NCBI RefSeq assembly: GCF_000519305.1 | Contig: NZ_JAFG01000006.1 | Span: forward strand, 186,001-250,000 | DNA length: 64,000 nt | Direction: 5' to 3' | Origin: Mesorhizobium ciceri WSM4083 | GTDB lineage: Bacteria > Pseudomonadota > Alphaproteobacteria > Rhizobiales > Rhizobiaceae | In this document: piece by piece, positions 45,533 through 55,312 of the stretch | Numbering within the stretch: the stretch's first letter is position 1 | Layout of the letters: each line of letters begins with the position of its first letter | The notes under the pieces: model-generated | Seen by the model: the letters and a program-made list of their open reading frames with translations, nothing else | What the model was told of the DNA's origin: nothing | Databases searched by the model: none | Position numbers and translations under genes: made by a program

Positions 45533-45793
45533 CTACACCATGCCGAGTGCGGCCTTATACAGATCGAGGATGGTTTCCTCTTCCTGACGCTCGGCCTGGT
45601 CCTTCTTGCGCAGCCGGATGATCGTGCGCATCGCCTTGGTGTCGAAGCCGGTTCCCTTGGCCTCGGCGAACACTTCCTTGATGTCGTCGGAAATCGTCTT
45701 CTTCTCTTCCTCAAGCCGCTCTATGCGCTCGATGAAGGCACGCAGCTGGCCGGCGGCAACAGTCTGGCTGGTATCGGTGATATCGTCGGCCAT
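45533..45793 (-). CDS. gapR: GapR (DUF2312) nucleoid-associated protein
   Basis: An 86-residue coiled-coil DNA-binding protein. GapR of Caulobacter clamps overtwisted DNA ahead of polymerases and helps replication. Present features: a long amphipathic helix ([32 protein letters not shown]) and the basic [18 protein letters not shown]. The ATG of MADDITDT was chosen; a start four codons upstream is weaker. Located next to pyruvate carboxylase and a large palindrome. Confidence 0.9.
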   Translation of the reverse strand: MADDITDTSQTVAAGQLRAFIERIERLEEEKKTISDDIKEVFAEAKGTGFDTKAMRTIIRLRKKDQAERQEEETILDLYKAALGMV

Positions 45794-45950
45794 TTTTTTC
45801 TCCAAAAGAATCGGCTCCGCGACTCGCGGACGACTGCGACAAAATTTGAGCCGGTTCGATGCCCGACCGGCGGCGGCGGGTCAAGCCGTTATCGACCAAG
45901 CCACAAGGGGCTGCCGCCAGAAGCCGACAGCCAGTCCGTTTTGCGAACTC

Positions 45951-48900
45951 TTAATTGAAAGCGATCAGCAGATCCTTGGCATCGATCTGGTCGCCTGCCT
46001 TGACCAGCACCTCGCCGACCGTGCCGTCGCGCTCGGCATGCAGCGCCGTCTCCATCTTCATCGCTTCGATGGAAAGCAGCACGTCACCGGCCTTCACAGC
46101 CTGGCCGGTAGCCACCGAAAGCGCCGAGACGACGCCCGGCATCGGCGCGCCGACATGCGCCTCGTTGCCGGGCTCGGCCTTGCGGCGAGCCTTGGCGGCG
46201 GACGCGCCATGCGCCCGGTCGGGCACCTTGACACGACGCGGCTGGCCATTGAGCTCGAAGAACACTGTGACCATGCCCTTCTCGTCGACATCGCCGATGG
46301 CCAGGCAGCGCACCACCAGCGTCTTGCCCTTCTCTATGTCGACGAAGATCTCGTCTTCCGGCTTCATGCCGTAGAAATAGGTCGGCGTCGGCAGGACGCT
46401 GACCGGCCCATAGGTTTCCTGGGCACCGGCGAAATCCGTAAACACCTTCGGATACATCAGCCACGAGGCGAATTCGAACTCCGACAGCTTGCGCTCGAGC
46501 TTCTCCTCGATTTCCTTGCGGTTGGCCTTGAGGTCGGCTGGCTTGAGCAGCGAGCCGGGCCGCACCGTGATCGGCTTGTCGCCCTTAAGCGCCTTCCTCT
46601 GCAGCGCCGCCGGCCACCCGCCTGGCGACTGGCCGAGATCGCCGCGCAGCATCGAGACGACCGAATCCGGGAAGGCGATGTCCTTGTCCGGGTTTTCGAC
46701 ATCGGCAACGGTGAGATCCTGACTGACCATCATCAATGCCATGTCACCGACGACCTTGGAGGACGGCGTCACCTTGACGATGTCGCCGAACATCAGATTG
46801 ACGTCGTGATAGGTCTGCGCCACCTCGTGCCAGCGCGTCTCCAGTCCGAGCGAGCGCGCCTGTTCCTTCAGATTGGTGAACTGCCCGCCCGGCATCTCAT
46901 GCAGATAGACTTCCGAGGCCGGCCCCTTGAGGTCGCTTTCGAAGGCGGCGTACTGGTTGCGCACCGCTTCCCAGTAGAACGAGATCTTCCTGATCCATTG
47001 CGGGTCGAGACCGGGGTCGCGTTCAGTGCCCTTCAGCGCCTCGACGAGCGAGCCAAGGCATGGCTGCGAGGTGTTGCCGGAGAAGGCATCCATCGCCGCG
47101 TCTATGGCATCGACGCCGCTTTCCACCGCCGCCAGCACCGTCGCCGCCGACAGGCCCGACGTGTCGTGGGTGTGGAAATGGATCGGCAGGTCGGTCGCCT
47201 CGCGCAGCGCCTTGAACAGCACGCGTGCCGCCGCCGGCTTCAGCAGGCCGGCCATGTCCTTGACGGCGATGATGTGGGCGCCGGCCGCCTGCAATTCCCT
47301 GGCCAGGCCGACATAATATTTGAGGTCGTATTTCGCCCGCGCCGGATCGAGGATGTCGCCGGTGTAGCAGATCGCCGCTTCGATCAGCTTGCCCTCGGCG
47401 CCGACCGCATCCATGGCGACGCGCATGTTGTCGACCCAGTTCAGGCAATCGAAGACCCGGAACAGGTCGATGCCGCCGCTTGCTGCCTGCTTGACGAAAT
47501 GCTGCACGACATTGTCGGGATAGTTGGTGTAGCCGACGCCATTGGCGCCGCGCAGCAGCATCTGCAGCAACAGATTGGGCGCTGCCTCACGCACCAGCGA
47601 CAGCCGCTCCCACGGATCCTCGGTGAGGAAGCGCATGGCGACGTCGAAGGTGGCGCCGCCCCAGCATTCCAGCGACAGAAGCTGCGGCAGGGCACGCGCA
47701 TAGGTGCCGGCGATGCCGGCAATGTCATGCGTGCGCATGCGGGTGGCGAGCAGCGACTGATGGCCATCGCGCATCGTCGTGTCGGTGACCAGCACCTCTT
47801 TCTGGTCACGCATCCAGGCGGCGAATTTCTCCGGTCCGAGCACATCGAGCTTCTGCTTGCTGCCGCCGGGCACATTGCCGTTGAGGTAGGGCACCACGGG
47901 TGCGGCCGCATCGGCCTTCGGCTGCGGCCGGCCGCGCGTCTCGGGATGACCGTTGACGCTGACATCAGCGAGATAGTTGATGAGCTTGGTGGCGCGGTCC
48001 TGGCGCTTGACCTGCTGGAACAGCTCCGGCGTCGTGTCGATGAACTTGGTCGTATAGGAATTATCTGCGAAGCTCGGATGGTTGATGATCGCTTCGAGGA
48101 AGGTCAAGTTGGTGGCGACGCCGCGGATGCGGAATTCACGCAGCGCCCGGTTCATGCGGGCGATGGTCTCGGCCGGCGTCGGCGCCCATGCCGTCACCTT
48201 CTCCAGCAGCGGATCGTAGAAACGGGTGATAACCGCGCCGGAATAGGCGGTGCCGCCATCGAGACGGATGCCGAAGCCTGTTGCGCCGCGATAGGCGGTG
48301 ATGCGGCCATAGTCCGGGATGAAATTGTGCTCGGGATCTTCGGTGGTGATGCGGCACTGCAGCGCATGGCCGTTCAGCCTTATGTCCTTTTGTGCCGGCA
48401 CGCCCGATTCCGGCGTGCCGATGGCAAAGCCGTCGAGGATATGGATCTGCGCCTTGACGATGTCGATGCCGGTCACCTGCTCGGTGACGGTGTGCTCGAC
48501 CTGGATGCGCGGATTGACCTCGATGAAGTAGAATTTGCCGGTATCGGCGTCCTGCAGGAACTCGACCGTGCCGGCGCCGATATAACTGGTCTCGCGGGCG
48601 ATCTTCAGCGCATGGCCGCAAAGCTCCTCGCGCTGCGACATTTCGAGATAGGGCGCCGGCGCCCGCTCGACGACCTTCTGGTTGCGGCGCTGGATCGAAC
48701 AGTCGCGCTCGAACAGGTGCACGGCATTGCCATGGGTGTCGCCCAGCACCTGCACCTCGACATGGCGAGCGCGTTCGATCAGCTTTTCGAGATAGACCTC
48801 GTCCTTGCCGAAGGCGGCTTTCGCCTCACGCTTGCCTTCGGTGACTTCACGGGCAAGGTCGGCTTCGGCGCGGATGGCGCGCATGCCCCGGCCGCCGCCG

Positions 48901-49409
48901 CCCCATGATGCCTTCAGCATCACGGGATAGCCGATTACCTTGGCCAGTTTCTTGACCGCCTCCATGTCATCCGGCAACGGATCGGTGGCGGGGATCACCG
49001 GCACCCCGACCTCGATGGCGAGATTGCGCGCCGCCACCTTGTTGCCGAGCCGCCGCATCGTGTCCGGCTTCGGCCCGATGAAGGTAATGCCGGCTTCGGC
49101 ACAGGCGTCGGCGAATTCGGGACTTTCCGACAACAATCCGTAGCCGGGATGAATAGCATCGGCACCCGACAGCCTGGCGACGCGGATCACCTCCTCGATC
49201 GACAAATAGCTTTCGATCGGCCCCATGTCCCTGGTCAGATGCGGCCCGCGTCCGACCTGGTAGCTCTCGTCGGCCTTGAAGCGATGCAGGGAGTATTTGT
49301 CTTCTTCGGCCCAGATCGCCACGGTTTTGAGGCCGAGTTCGTTGGCCGCGCGGAAGACGCGAATGGCGATTTCGGACCGGTTGGCGACGAGGATCTTCGT
49401 GATAGCCAA
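45951..49409 (-). CDS. pyc: Pyruvate carboxylase
   Basis: Biotin-dependent anaplerotic enzyme making oxaloacetate. The 1152 residues contain biotin carboxylase (1-455, with the ATP-grasp stretch GGGGRGMR), carboxyltransferase (about 540-860, with RDGHQSLLATRMRTHD) and a C-terminal biotinyl domain with the biotin-bearing Lys in EAMKME. The start was set at TTG at 49409: it gives a total length equal to the usual 1150-1155 residues, a TGGAG ribosome site is located upstream, and no ATG is available at the right place. The frame remains open another 45 codons, but those are not enzyme-like. Confidence 0.95.
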   Translation of the reverse strand: MAITKILVANRSEIAIRVFRAANELGLKTVAIWAEEDKYSLHRFKADESYQVGRGPHLTRDMGPIESYLSIEEVIRVARLSGADAIHPGYGLLSESPEFADACAEAGITFIGPKPDTMRRLGNKVAARNLAIEVGVPVIPATDPLPDDMEAVKKLAKVIGYPVMLKASWGGGGRGMRAIRAEADLAREVTEGKREAKAAFGKDEVYLEKLIERARHVEVQVLGDTHGNAVHLFERDCSIQRRNQKVVERAPAPYLEMSQREELCGHALKIARETSYIGAGTVEFLQDADTGKFYFIEVNPRIQVEHTVTEQVTGIDIVKAQIHILDGFAIGTPESGVPAQKDIRLNGHALQCRITTEDPEHNFIPDYGRITAYRGATGFGIRLDGGTAYSGAVITRFYDPLLEKVTAWAPTPAETIARMNRALREFRIRGVATNLTFLEAIINHPSFADNSYTTKFIDTTPELFQQVKRQDRATKLINYLADVSVNGHPETRGRPQPKADAAAPVVPYLNGNVPGGSKQKLDVLGPEKFAAWMRDQKEVLVTDTTMRDGHQSLLATRMRTHDIAGIAGTYARALPQLLSLECWGGATFDVAMRFLTEDPWERLSLVREAAPNLLLQMLLRGANGVGYTNYPDNVVQHFVKQAASGGIDLFRVFDCLNWVDNMRVAMDAVGAEGKLIEAAICYTGDILDPARAKYDLKYYVGLARELQAAGAHIIAVKDMAGLLKPAAARVLFKALREATDLPIHFHTHDTSGLSAATVLAAVESGVDAIDAAMDAFSGNTSQPCLGSLVEALKGTERDPGLDPQWIRKISFYWEAVRNQYAAFESDLKGPASEVYLHEMPGGQFTNLKEQARSLGLETRWHEVAQTYHDVNLMFGDIVKVTPSSKVVGDMALMMVSQDLTVADVENPDKDIAFPDSVVSMLRGDLGQSPGGWPAALQRKALKGDKPITVRPGSLLKPADLKANRKEIEEKLERKLSEFEFASWLMYPKVFTDFAGAQETYGPVSVLPTPTYFYGMKPEDEIFVDIEKGKTLVVRCLAIGDVDEKGMVTVFFELNGQPRRVKVPDRAHGASAAKARRKAEPGNEAHVGAPMPGVVSALSVATGQAVKAGDVLLSIEAMKMETALHAERDGTVGEVLVKAGDQIDAKDLLIAFN

Positions 49410-49639
49410 GGACTGGGCTCCAGCAACGGAAGGAAGAGAAATCGGCGCAATGATTAGCGTGAAAATGCTGCAGTGCAAACGAAATTGACACGCATTTAAA
49501 CCGATTGAAATGGAATCATTGCGCCAGAGGCCCCTCGCATTCATTCAAACAGCTGGAAAAAGCGCCGGCTTTGCGGTTAACGCGCGATCATTTCCCGGCT
49601 AAGGACCCGGCTGCATCGGCCGCCGCCTGAACATGATGG

Positions 49640-49672
49640 CAAAAGAAAATGCCCGGCGCGAGGCGCCGGGCA
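49640..49672 (-). terminator. Terminator of livK
   Basis: A perfect 9-bp stem GCCCGGCGC / GCGCCGGGC with three-base loop; on the minus strand it is followed by ATTTTCTTTT, about 30 bases after the livK stop. Confidence 0.9.
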
Positions 49673-49700
49673 TCCGTAAATGGTCTGGAGACTGACGAGC

Positions 49701-50819
49701 TTACATCTTCTGGATGTAGGTGTACTTGCCGTCGTCGCCCTTCTTCCATTCGTACATGACGTAGCCGGGCAACGTCGGGTCGCCCTTGGCGTCATAGGAC
49801 AGGTCGCCGAGCACGGTCTTGAACGGGCCGTTTTCATGCAGCGCCTTGGCAACCGCCTGCGGATCGTTCGACTTGGCAGCGGTGGCTGCCGCGGCGATCG
49901 CCTGCATGGCTGCGTAGGAGTAGAGCGTGTAGGCTTCCGGCTCGAAACCCTGCGCGCGGAACTTCTCGACGAGTTCCTTGTTGGCGGGGATCAGGCGCGG
50001 ATCCGGACCGAACGTGTTGAGCGTGCCCGCAACCGCGTCGCCCGCGATCGAAGCCAACTCGTTCGACACGATGCCGTCGCCGGAAACCAGCGTCGCCTTG
50101 AGGCCCTGGTCCGCCGCCTGACGGATGATCAGGCCGGCTTCGGTGTGCAGGCCGCCCCAATAGATAATCGAAACGCCGGCTTCCTTCATCTTGGCGATCA
50201 GCGCCGAGAAGTCCTTGTCGCCGACATTGATGCCTTCATACATGACTTCCGTCAGGCCCTTGGCATTCATCGCCTTCTTGGTTTCGTCGGCAAGGCCCTG
50301 ACCGTAGGTGGTCTTGTCGTGCACGACTGCGATCTTGGCATCCTTGAAGTTGGCGGCCAGATAAGCACCGGCGATGCTGCCCTGCTGGTCATCGCGTCCG
50401 CAGGTGCGGAACACGTTCCACAGGCCGCGTTCGGTGAACTGCGGGTTGGTCGCGGCAGGCGTCACTTCGACGATGCCGTTTTCCGCATAGACTTCCGAGG
50501 CCGGGATCGAGACGCCGGAGTTGAAGTGACCGACCACGAACTTGACGCCGTCGCCGACGAACTTGTTGGCGACCGAGATGCCCTGCTTCGGATCGGAAAC
50601 GTCGTCGCCGACTTCGAGCTTGATCTGCTCGCCATTGATACCGCCAGCCGCATTGATGTCGGCGACAGCAGCTTCCGCACCCTTCTGCAACTGCGCGCCG
50701 AAGGCGGCATTCGGACCGGTGATCGGGCCAGCGACGCCGACCATTACGTCAGCCCACGCGGCACCACCGAACGCGACAAGCGCGGTCAGGGCGACGGCGG
50801 ACAAAAGTGACTTTTTCAT
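49701..50819 (-). CDS. livK: Branched-chain amino-acid-type ABC transporter substrate-binding protein
   Basis: Periplasmic Leu/Ile/Val-type binding protein of 372 residues, with a signal peptide (1-23, cut after AWA). Type I periplasmic-binding fold features include [22 protein letters not shown] and [14 protein letters not shown]. Last gene of the liv operon; a strong terminator follows. The exact ligand is not predictable: such LivK proteins also bind other amino acids. Confidence 0.93.
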   Translation of the reverse strand: MKKSLLSAVALTALVAFGGAAWADVMVGVAGPITGPNAAFGAQLQKGAEAAVADINAAGGINGEQIKLEVGDDVSDPKQGISVANKFVGDGVKFVVGHFNSGVSIPASEVYAENGIVEVTPAATNPQFTERGLWNVFRTCGRDDQQGSIAGAYLAANFKDAKIAVVHDKTTYGQGLADETKKAMNAKGLTEVMYEGINVGDKDFSALIAKMKEAGVSIIYWGGLHTEAGLIIRQAADQGLKATLVSGDGIVSNELASIAGDAVAGTLNTFGPDPRLIPANKELVEKFRAQGFEPEAYTLYSYAAMQAIAAAATAAKSNDPQAVAKALHENGPFKTVLGDLSYDAKGDPTLPGYVMYEWKKGDDGKYTYIQKM

Positions 50820-50956
50820 TTAAACGCTCCCATTAACGGAGTGGGCGTGGATGAAGCTTTCATGCGATGCCCACCCTTATCGCAGAAAGCATAGTTTGCC
50901 GATTTTCAGGCACTTGTCACGCCGATTCAATTTCGAGGCGGCGTTAATGATGAACG

Positions 50957-51304
50957 TCAACCTTTCGGTTTCCAGCTCAGGAGTGAAGCTCTTTCGTAGA
51001 GCCAATTATACTGTGTCACCATCTGGTTGGTGCGCGTGTATTGATAGCCGACGAAGCCGAGGATCATCAGCACGATGGTGTCGACGACATAATAGTGCAG
51101 CGAGAACATGGTGCCGCCGAACAGCGCGTGATGGATGAAGCGGATCGCGATGCCGAGGCCCAGCATATAGGCGAACAGCTGGATGAAGCTGCGCCACGTC
51201 TGAGCACTGGCCTTGCCCGTCATCCACGCCGCCCAGCCGCCCAGCAGACAGGTGACGAAGAAGAACTGCCAGATCGAGGGTTCCTCATAAAGAATGCCCT
51301 GCAT
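50957..51304 (-). CDS. DUF6867-type small membrane protein in the liv operon
   Basis: A 115-residue protein with three transmembrane helices (about 13-31, 40-60, 66-88) and the C-terminal tail YTRTNQMVTQYNWLYERASLLSW. Placed between livF and livK, so it is probably functionally tied to the transporter. Not part of the standard five-component Liv system. Function unknown. Confidence 0.8.
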   Translation of the reverse strand: MQGILYEEPSIWQFFFVTCLLGGWAAWMTGKASAQTWRSFIQLFAYMLGLGIAIRFIHHALFGGTMFSLHYYVVDTIVLMILGFVGYQYTRTNQMVTQYNWLYERASLLSWKPKG

Positions 51305-51319
51305 GGTGAAGTCTCCTTA

Positions 51320-51363
51320 GCATGATCCCGAAAAGTTGCGGACTTTTCGGACAAAGATCATGC
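51320..51363. repeat. Dispersed intergenic palindrome, family 2, copy D
   Basis: GCATGATCCCGAAAAGT ... CTTTTCGG ... GATCATGC: complementary ends with a nested stem. It lies in the livF-DUF6867 gap. Confidence 0.8.
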
Positions 51364-51416
51364 GACAAACAAACAATCTGGAGCGGAATGGCGAATGCAC
51401 GCATTCCGCTCCGAAC

Positions 51417-52145
51417 TCAGTGGTGCCCGCCTTCGAGATAGGCGGCGCGCACTTCCGGATTGGCGAGCAGTTCCTTGCCGGTGCCGCTCATCGTCACATT
51501 GCCGTTGACCATGACGTAGCCGCGCGTGGCGAGCTTGAGCGCACCGAAGGCGTTCTGCTCGACCAGGAATACCGTCAGCCCCTGAGTGCGGTTCAGTTCG
51601 CGGATGGCGTCGAAGATCTGCTTGACGATCAGCGGCGCAAGACCCAGCGACGGCTCGTCGAGCAAAAGCAGCTTCGGTCGCGCCATCAGCGCGCGTCCGA
51701 TCGACAGCATCTGCTGCTCACCGCCCGACAGCGTGCCGCCGCGCTGGGTGATGCGCTCTTTCAATCGCGGGAACAGCGTGAACACCTTCTCGACGTCCTC
51801 GTCATAGTGCTTGAGGTTGTCGAGGCTGGCGCCCATCTGCAGGTTTTCCATCACCGTCATGCGCGGAAAGATCCGCCGGCCCTCGGGCGACTGGGCAATG
51901 CGCATGCGCGCGATCTCGTGCGTCGGCATCTGGGTGATGTCGGTGCCGGCAAAGGTGATGGTGCCGGCGCGAGCCCGCGGCGCGCCGAAAATGGTCATCA
52001 TCAGCGTCGACTTGCCGGCGCCGTTGGCGCCGATCAGTGCCACGATCTCACCTTGGTTGACGGTGACATCGACGCCGTTCAGCGCCCGGATGTTGCCGTA
52101 ATAGGTCTGCACGCCCTTGATATCGAGCAGCGTTGTCGCGGCCAT
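51417..52145 (-). CDS. livF: ABC transporter ATP-binding protein LivF
   Basis: One of two ATPases of the branched-chain amino-acid transporter. The 242 residues show Walker A GANGAGKST, signature LSGGEQQML and Walker B LLLDEPSLGL. Its ATG overlaps the stop of livG (TGATG), so it is translationally coupled. Confidence 0.94.
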   Translation of the reverse strand: MAATTLLDIKGVQTYYGNIRALNGVDVTVNQGEIVALIGANGAGKSTLMMTIFGAPRARAGTITFAGTDITQMPTHEIARMRIAQSPEGRRIFPRMTVMENLQMGASLDNLKHYDEDVEKVFTLFPRLKERITQRGGTLSGGEQQMLSIGRALMARPKLLLLDEPSLGLAPLIVKQIFDAIRELNRTQGLTVFLVEQNAFGALKLATRGYVMVNGNVTMSGTGKELLANPEVRAAYLEGGHH

Positions 52146-53713
52146 CACTTGCCCCCTCCACGCTTGCCCGCCACGGGCTTGGCAGCGGTCTTGCTCGCGG
52201 TCTTTCCGGAGGCTGCCTTTGCAGTCTTTGCGGAAGCATGGCTTGTCGCCACCTTGCCCGCGTCGACGCGGCGCGAGAATTCCGTGTCCTTGCCCTGGCC
52301 GAGCAGCCTGGCCTGTTTGACCCATTCCTCGCGCGCGATACGTCCGTCAAAGGCGAGATAGGCTTCGGCGGCCTCGACGTCGGCCTTTTTCCAGGCGCCG
52401 ATCTGGTCGAAGTGGAAGATGCCGTGATCGTTGAGCTTCTTCTCGTTGACCGTGCCGATGCCCTTGATGCGGGTCAAATTGTCGGCCTTGCCGCCGCGAG
52501 GCGCCGCCAGCCGGTTGGAGATCTCTCCAGCCTTTGCCGGGGCCTTGACCGCCGGCTTGGCCGACGCGGTGGACTTCGCCGCCGTGCCGGTTGCCGCCTT
52601 TGAAGCCGCTTTCGGAGCAGGCTTTGCCTTCGCCGCCGGCACGGCTGCCAGCGAGGCTGCCTTGTTTGCCGCGGCGAGCGACCTGGCGTCGACCTGACCG
52701 GCCTTTGACGCTCCCTTGGCCACCGTAACCCGCTCGCCCGAACTATGGCCGACCGTGTCGGTCACCGGCCCAGCGAGATAGGACGACGATGTTCCCGGAC
52801 CATGCGCGGCATCCGGCCCTGTATCGAGCTGTTCGATGACATCTTCGTCACCGACTTCGGTGAGGACCGCCTCGACTTCTTCGTCGTCGACGCCGAGATA
52901 GGCGGCGATGACGCGCGGATCGGTGCGCACCGACTGCGGACTGCCATCGGAAATCTTGCGGCCATACTCCAGCACCACGACATGGTCGGAGATCTGCATG
53001 ACCACCGACATGTCGTGCTCGATCAACAGGATCGAGGTGCCGGATGTGTTCTTGATGTCGATCAGCAGATCGTTGAGCGCCGCCGATTCCTTCGGATTGA
53101 GGCCGGCCGCCGGCTCATCGAGGCACAGAAGCTCGGGTCCCGTGCACATGGCGCGAGCGATCTCGAGACGGCGCTGCGCGCCATAGGGCAGGTCGCCGGC
53201 CGGGTCGTCGGCACGGTCGACAAGATCGGCCTTTTCCAGCCAATGCTTGGCGAGTTCCACTGAATCCGCCGAGGCCTTGCGATAGCCGCTGAAGCCGAAC
53301 AGGCCGAGGACCGTGTAGCCCGATGCCTTCATCAGTTTGTTGTGCTGGGCGACCAGCAGGTTCTCCAGCAGGGTCATGCCGGAGAACAGGCGGATGTTCT
53401 GGAAGGTGCGCGCCACCTTGGCGCGCGCCGGGATCTCATGGTTGGGCAGCCGCTCGAGCAGGAAGGTCGAACCATCGTTCCGGTTGAGCGTGATCATGCC
53501 TTCCGAGGGCTTGTAAAAGCCGGTGATGCAGTTGAACACCGTGGTCTTGCCGGCGCCGTTGGGGCCGATCAGCGCGGTGATCTCGCCGCGCTTGGCGGCG
53601 AAAGACAGATCGCCGATGGCCACTAGGCCACCGAACTTCATCGACAGGTGATCGACCTGAAGGATAGCGTCGTTCATGCCCGAAGTGGCTTTCTGAACAG
53701 GGTTCGCATTCAT
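52145..53713 (-). CDS. livG: LivG-type ABC ATPase with long linker and C-terminal helix-hairpin-helix-like domain
   Basis: Second ATPase of the transporter but 522 residues long, about twice the usual 250-260. Residues 16-275 are the ABC ATPase (Walker A GPNGAGKTT at 50-58, signature-like LPYGAQRRLEIARA, Walker B LLCLDEPAAGL). Residues 276-300 are acidic, 330-410 form an Ala/Lys/Pro-rich linker, 410-472 a compact domain (LTRIKGIGTVNEKKLNDHG, then W-containing helix and REEWVKQARLL), and 485-522 a basic tail. The 410-472 part resembles the domain fused to NuoE and ribosomal L21 in alphaproteobacteria. ATG overlaps the livM stop. An ATPase with this tail is unusual. Confidence 0.93.
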   Translation of the reverse strand: MNANPVQKATSGMNDAILQVDHLSMKFGGLVAIGDLSFAAKRGEITALIGPNGAGKTTVFNCITGFYKPSEGMITLNRNDGSTFLLERLPNHEIPARAKVARTFQNIRLFSGMTLLENLLVAQHNKLMKASGYTVLGLFGFSGYRKASADSVELAKHWLEKADLVDRADDPAGDLPYGAQRRLEIARAMCTGPELLCLDEPAAGLNPKESAALNDLLIDIKNTSGTSILLIEHDMSVVMQISDHVVVLEYGRKISDGSPQSVRTDPRVIAAYLGVDDEEVEAVLTEVGDEDVIEQLDTGPDAAHGPGTSSSYLAGPVTDTVGHSSGERVTVAKGASKAGQVDARSLAAANKAASLAAVPAAKAKPAPKAASKAATGTAAKSTASAKPAVKAPAKAGEISNRLAAPRGGKADNLTRIKGIGTVNEKKLNDHGIFHFDQIGAWKKADVEAAEAYLAFDGRIAREEWVKQARLLGQGKDTEFSRRVDAGKVATSHASAKTAKAASGKTASKTAAKPVAGKRGGGK

Positions 53714-55308
53714 CAGCCGTGTCCTTCCTTGGTGAAGGAGCTTGAGACAGCCTTTCGCTCCTTGAGGAAGGCGGTTGGTTCGCGACTGCCGACGAAGCCG
53801 CGCGGCTTCCACAGCATGACGATGACCATGGCCATGCCGAACAGAAGCATGCGGTAGAGTTCCGGTGTGAAGTCCGGCCCGAAGACCTGCTTGAGGAAGT
53901 CGAGTTCGCGCAACGCCTCGGTGCCGCCGATCATCACCATTGCGGCGACCGCGATGCCGACCAACGAGCCCATGCCACCGAGAACGACGATGGCCAGGAT
54001 GATGGCCGATTCCAGGAAGACGAAGGATTCCGGGCTGACGAAGCCCTGCCGTGCAGCGAAGAACGCGCCGGCGAAGCCGCCGAACATCGCACCCGTGGCG
54101 AAGGCTGTAAGCTTCGTGGTGGTGGTGTTGATGCCGAGCGAGCGGCAGGCGATCTCGTCCTCCCGCAACGCTTCCCAGGCACGGCCGACCGGCATGCGCC
54201 GCAGCCGGATGGTGACGAAGGCCGTCAGCAGCGCCAGCGCCAGGATCAGGTAGTAGAGGAAGATCTTGTAGTAGGCGCTCGAGGTCGCGAGATGCAGCAC
54301 CTTGGCGATGTAATTGGGGTCCGACACGTTGAAGGTCATCAGGCCGAAGAAGGTGACCTTCGGGATGCCGGAAATACCGGCCGAACCGTTGGTGACCTCA
54401 CGCCAGTTGATCAGCACCAGGCGGATGATCTCACCGAACGCCAAGGTGACGATCGCCAGATAGTCGCCGCGCAGGCGCAGCACCGGGAAGCCGAGCAGCA
54501 CGCCCCAGAAGGCGGCCATGGCGCCGGCGGCCGGCAAAAGGATCCAGAACGACAGGCCGTACTGCGTGCCGAGCAGCGCATAGGCATAGGCGCCGACCGC
54601 GTAGAAGGCGACATAACCGAGGTCGAGCAGGCCGGCGAGGCCGACGACGATGTTCAGGCCCCAGGCCAGCATCACATAGATCAGGATCTGGATGCCGAAA
54701 TTGTCGACCCATTTCAGCGAACCTTGCAGCCCGCCGACGAACGACCAGGACATCAGCGACAGGATCGCCACCACCAGGATCGGATAGAGGATCAGCGCGG
54801 CAATGCCGAGTTTGGTGAAGTTGGCATGGATGAAGCCGCGGAAATAATAGATCACGCAGGCCAGCACATAGATGACCGCCAGGGCGCGCAGGAATTGCAG
54901 ATAGCCTGCCGGCTCCGCTCCCACCCATCCGACGAGAGAGCTGTTGACCGCAAACAACAACACTGCCGCGACCAGGGCCACGATGAACGCCGGCAACTGG
55001 AAGAAGCGTGACGCCACGCTGGCCGGCAGCAGGCCGGTGGCGACGTCGGTGATCTTCTGGTTGGCCAGGAAGGGCTGGCCATAAGCGACATAGAGGAAGC
55101 GCCCGATGGCCGTGGCGATCACCACCACGGCAAGCAGGCCCCAGCGCGTCGTCAGGACCAGTTCATTGGAAATGTTCTGGCCGGTCTTCAGGCCGATGAA
55201 CAGCACGAACAGGCCAAACGATATGGCAGCGGCATAAAGCGCCTCACGCAACGCGCGCTGCATGGGGGTGGCGACGATGTCGCGCTCCGGAGATACGTTG
55301 ACGGCCAT
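53713..55308 (-). CDS. livM: Branched-chain amino-acid-type ABC permease LivM
   Basis: Inner-membrane permease of 531 residues, longer than E. coli LivM (about 425) because of an N-terminal extension with extra hydrophobic segments (about 25-160). The core (about 195-490) has the GDYLAIVTLAFGEI and GRAWEALREDEIACRSLGIN motifs. The stop overlaps the livG ATG. Confidence 0.92.
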   Translation of the reverse strand: MAVNVSPERDIVATPMQRALREALYAAAISFGLFVLFIGLKTGQNISNELVLTTRWGLLAVVVIATAIGRFLYVAYGQPFLANQKITDVATGLLPASVASRFFQLPAFIVALVAAVLLFAVNSSLVGWVGAEPAGYLQFLRALAVIYVLACVIYYFRGFIHANFTKLGIAALILYPILVVAILSLMSWSFVGGLQGSLKWVDNFGIQILIYVMLAWGLNIVVGLAGLLDLGYVAFYAVGAYAYALLGTQYGLSFWILLPAAGAMAAFWGVLLGFPVLRLRGDYLAIVTLAFGEIIRLVLINWREVTNGSAGISGIPKVTFFGLMTFNVSDPNYIAKVLHLATSSAYYKIFLYYLILALALLTAFVTIRLRRMPVGRAWEALREDEIACRSLGINTTTTKLTAFATGAMFGGFAGAFFAARQGFVSPESFVFLESAIILAIVVLGGMGSLVGIAVAAMVMIGGTEALRELDFLKQVFGPDFTPELYRMLLFGMAMVIVMLWKPRGFVGSREPTAFLKERKAVSSSFTKEGHG

Positions 55309-55312
55309 GGTC

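Noticed and set aside
45606..48908. A long open frame of 1100 codons on the plus strand over the pyc gene
   Set aside because: It is antisense to pyruvate carboxylase and is a by-product of GC-rich codon bias; composition is His/Arg/Gly-rich and no domain fits.
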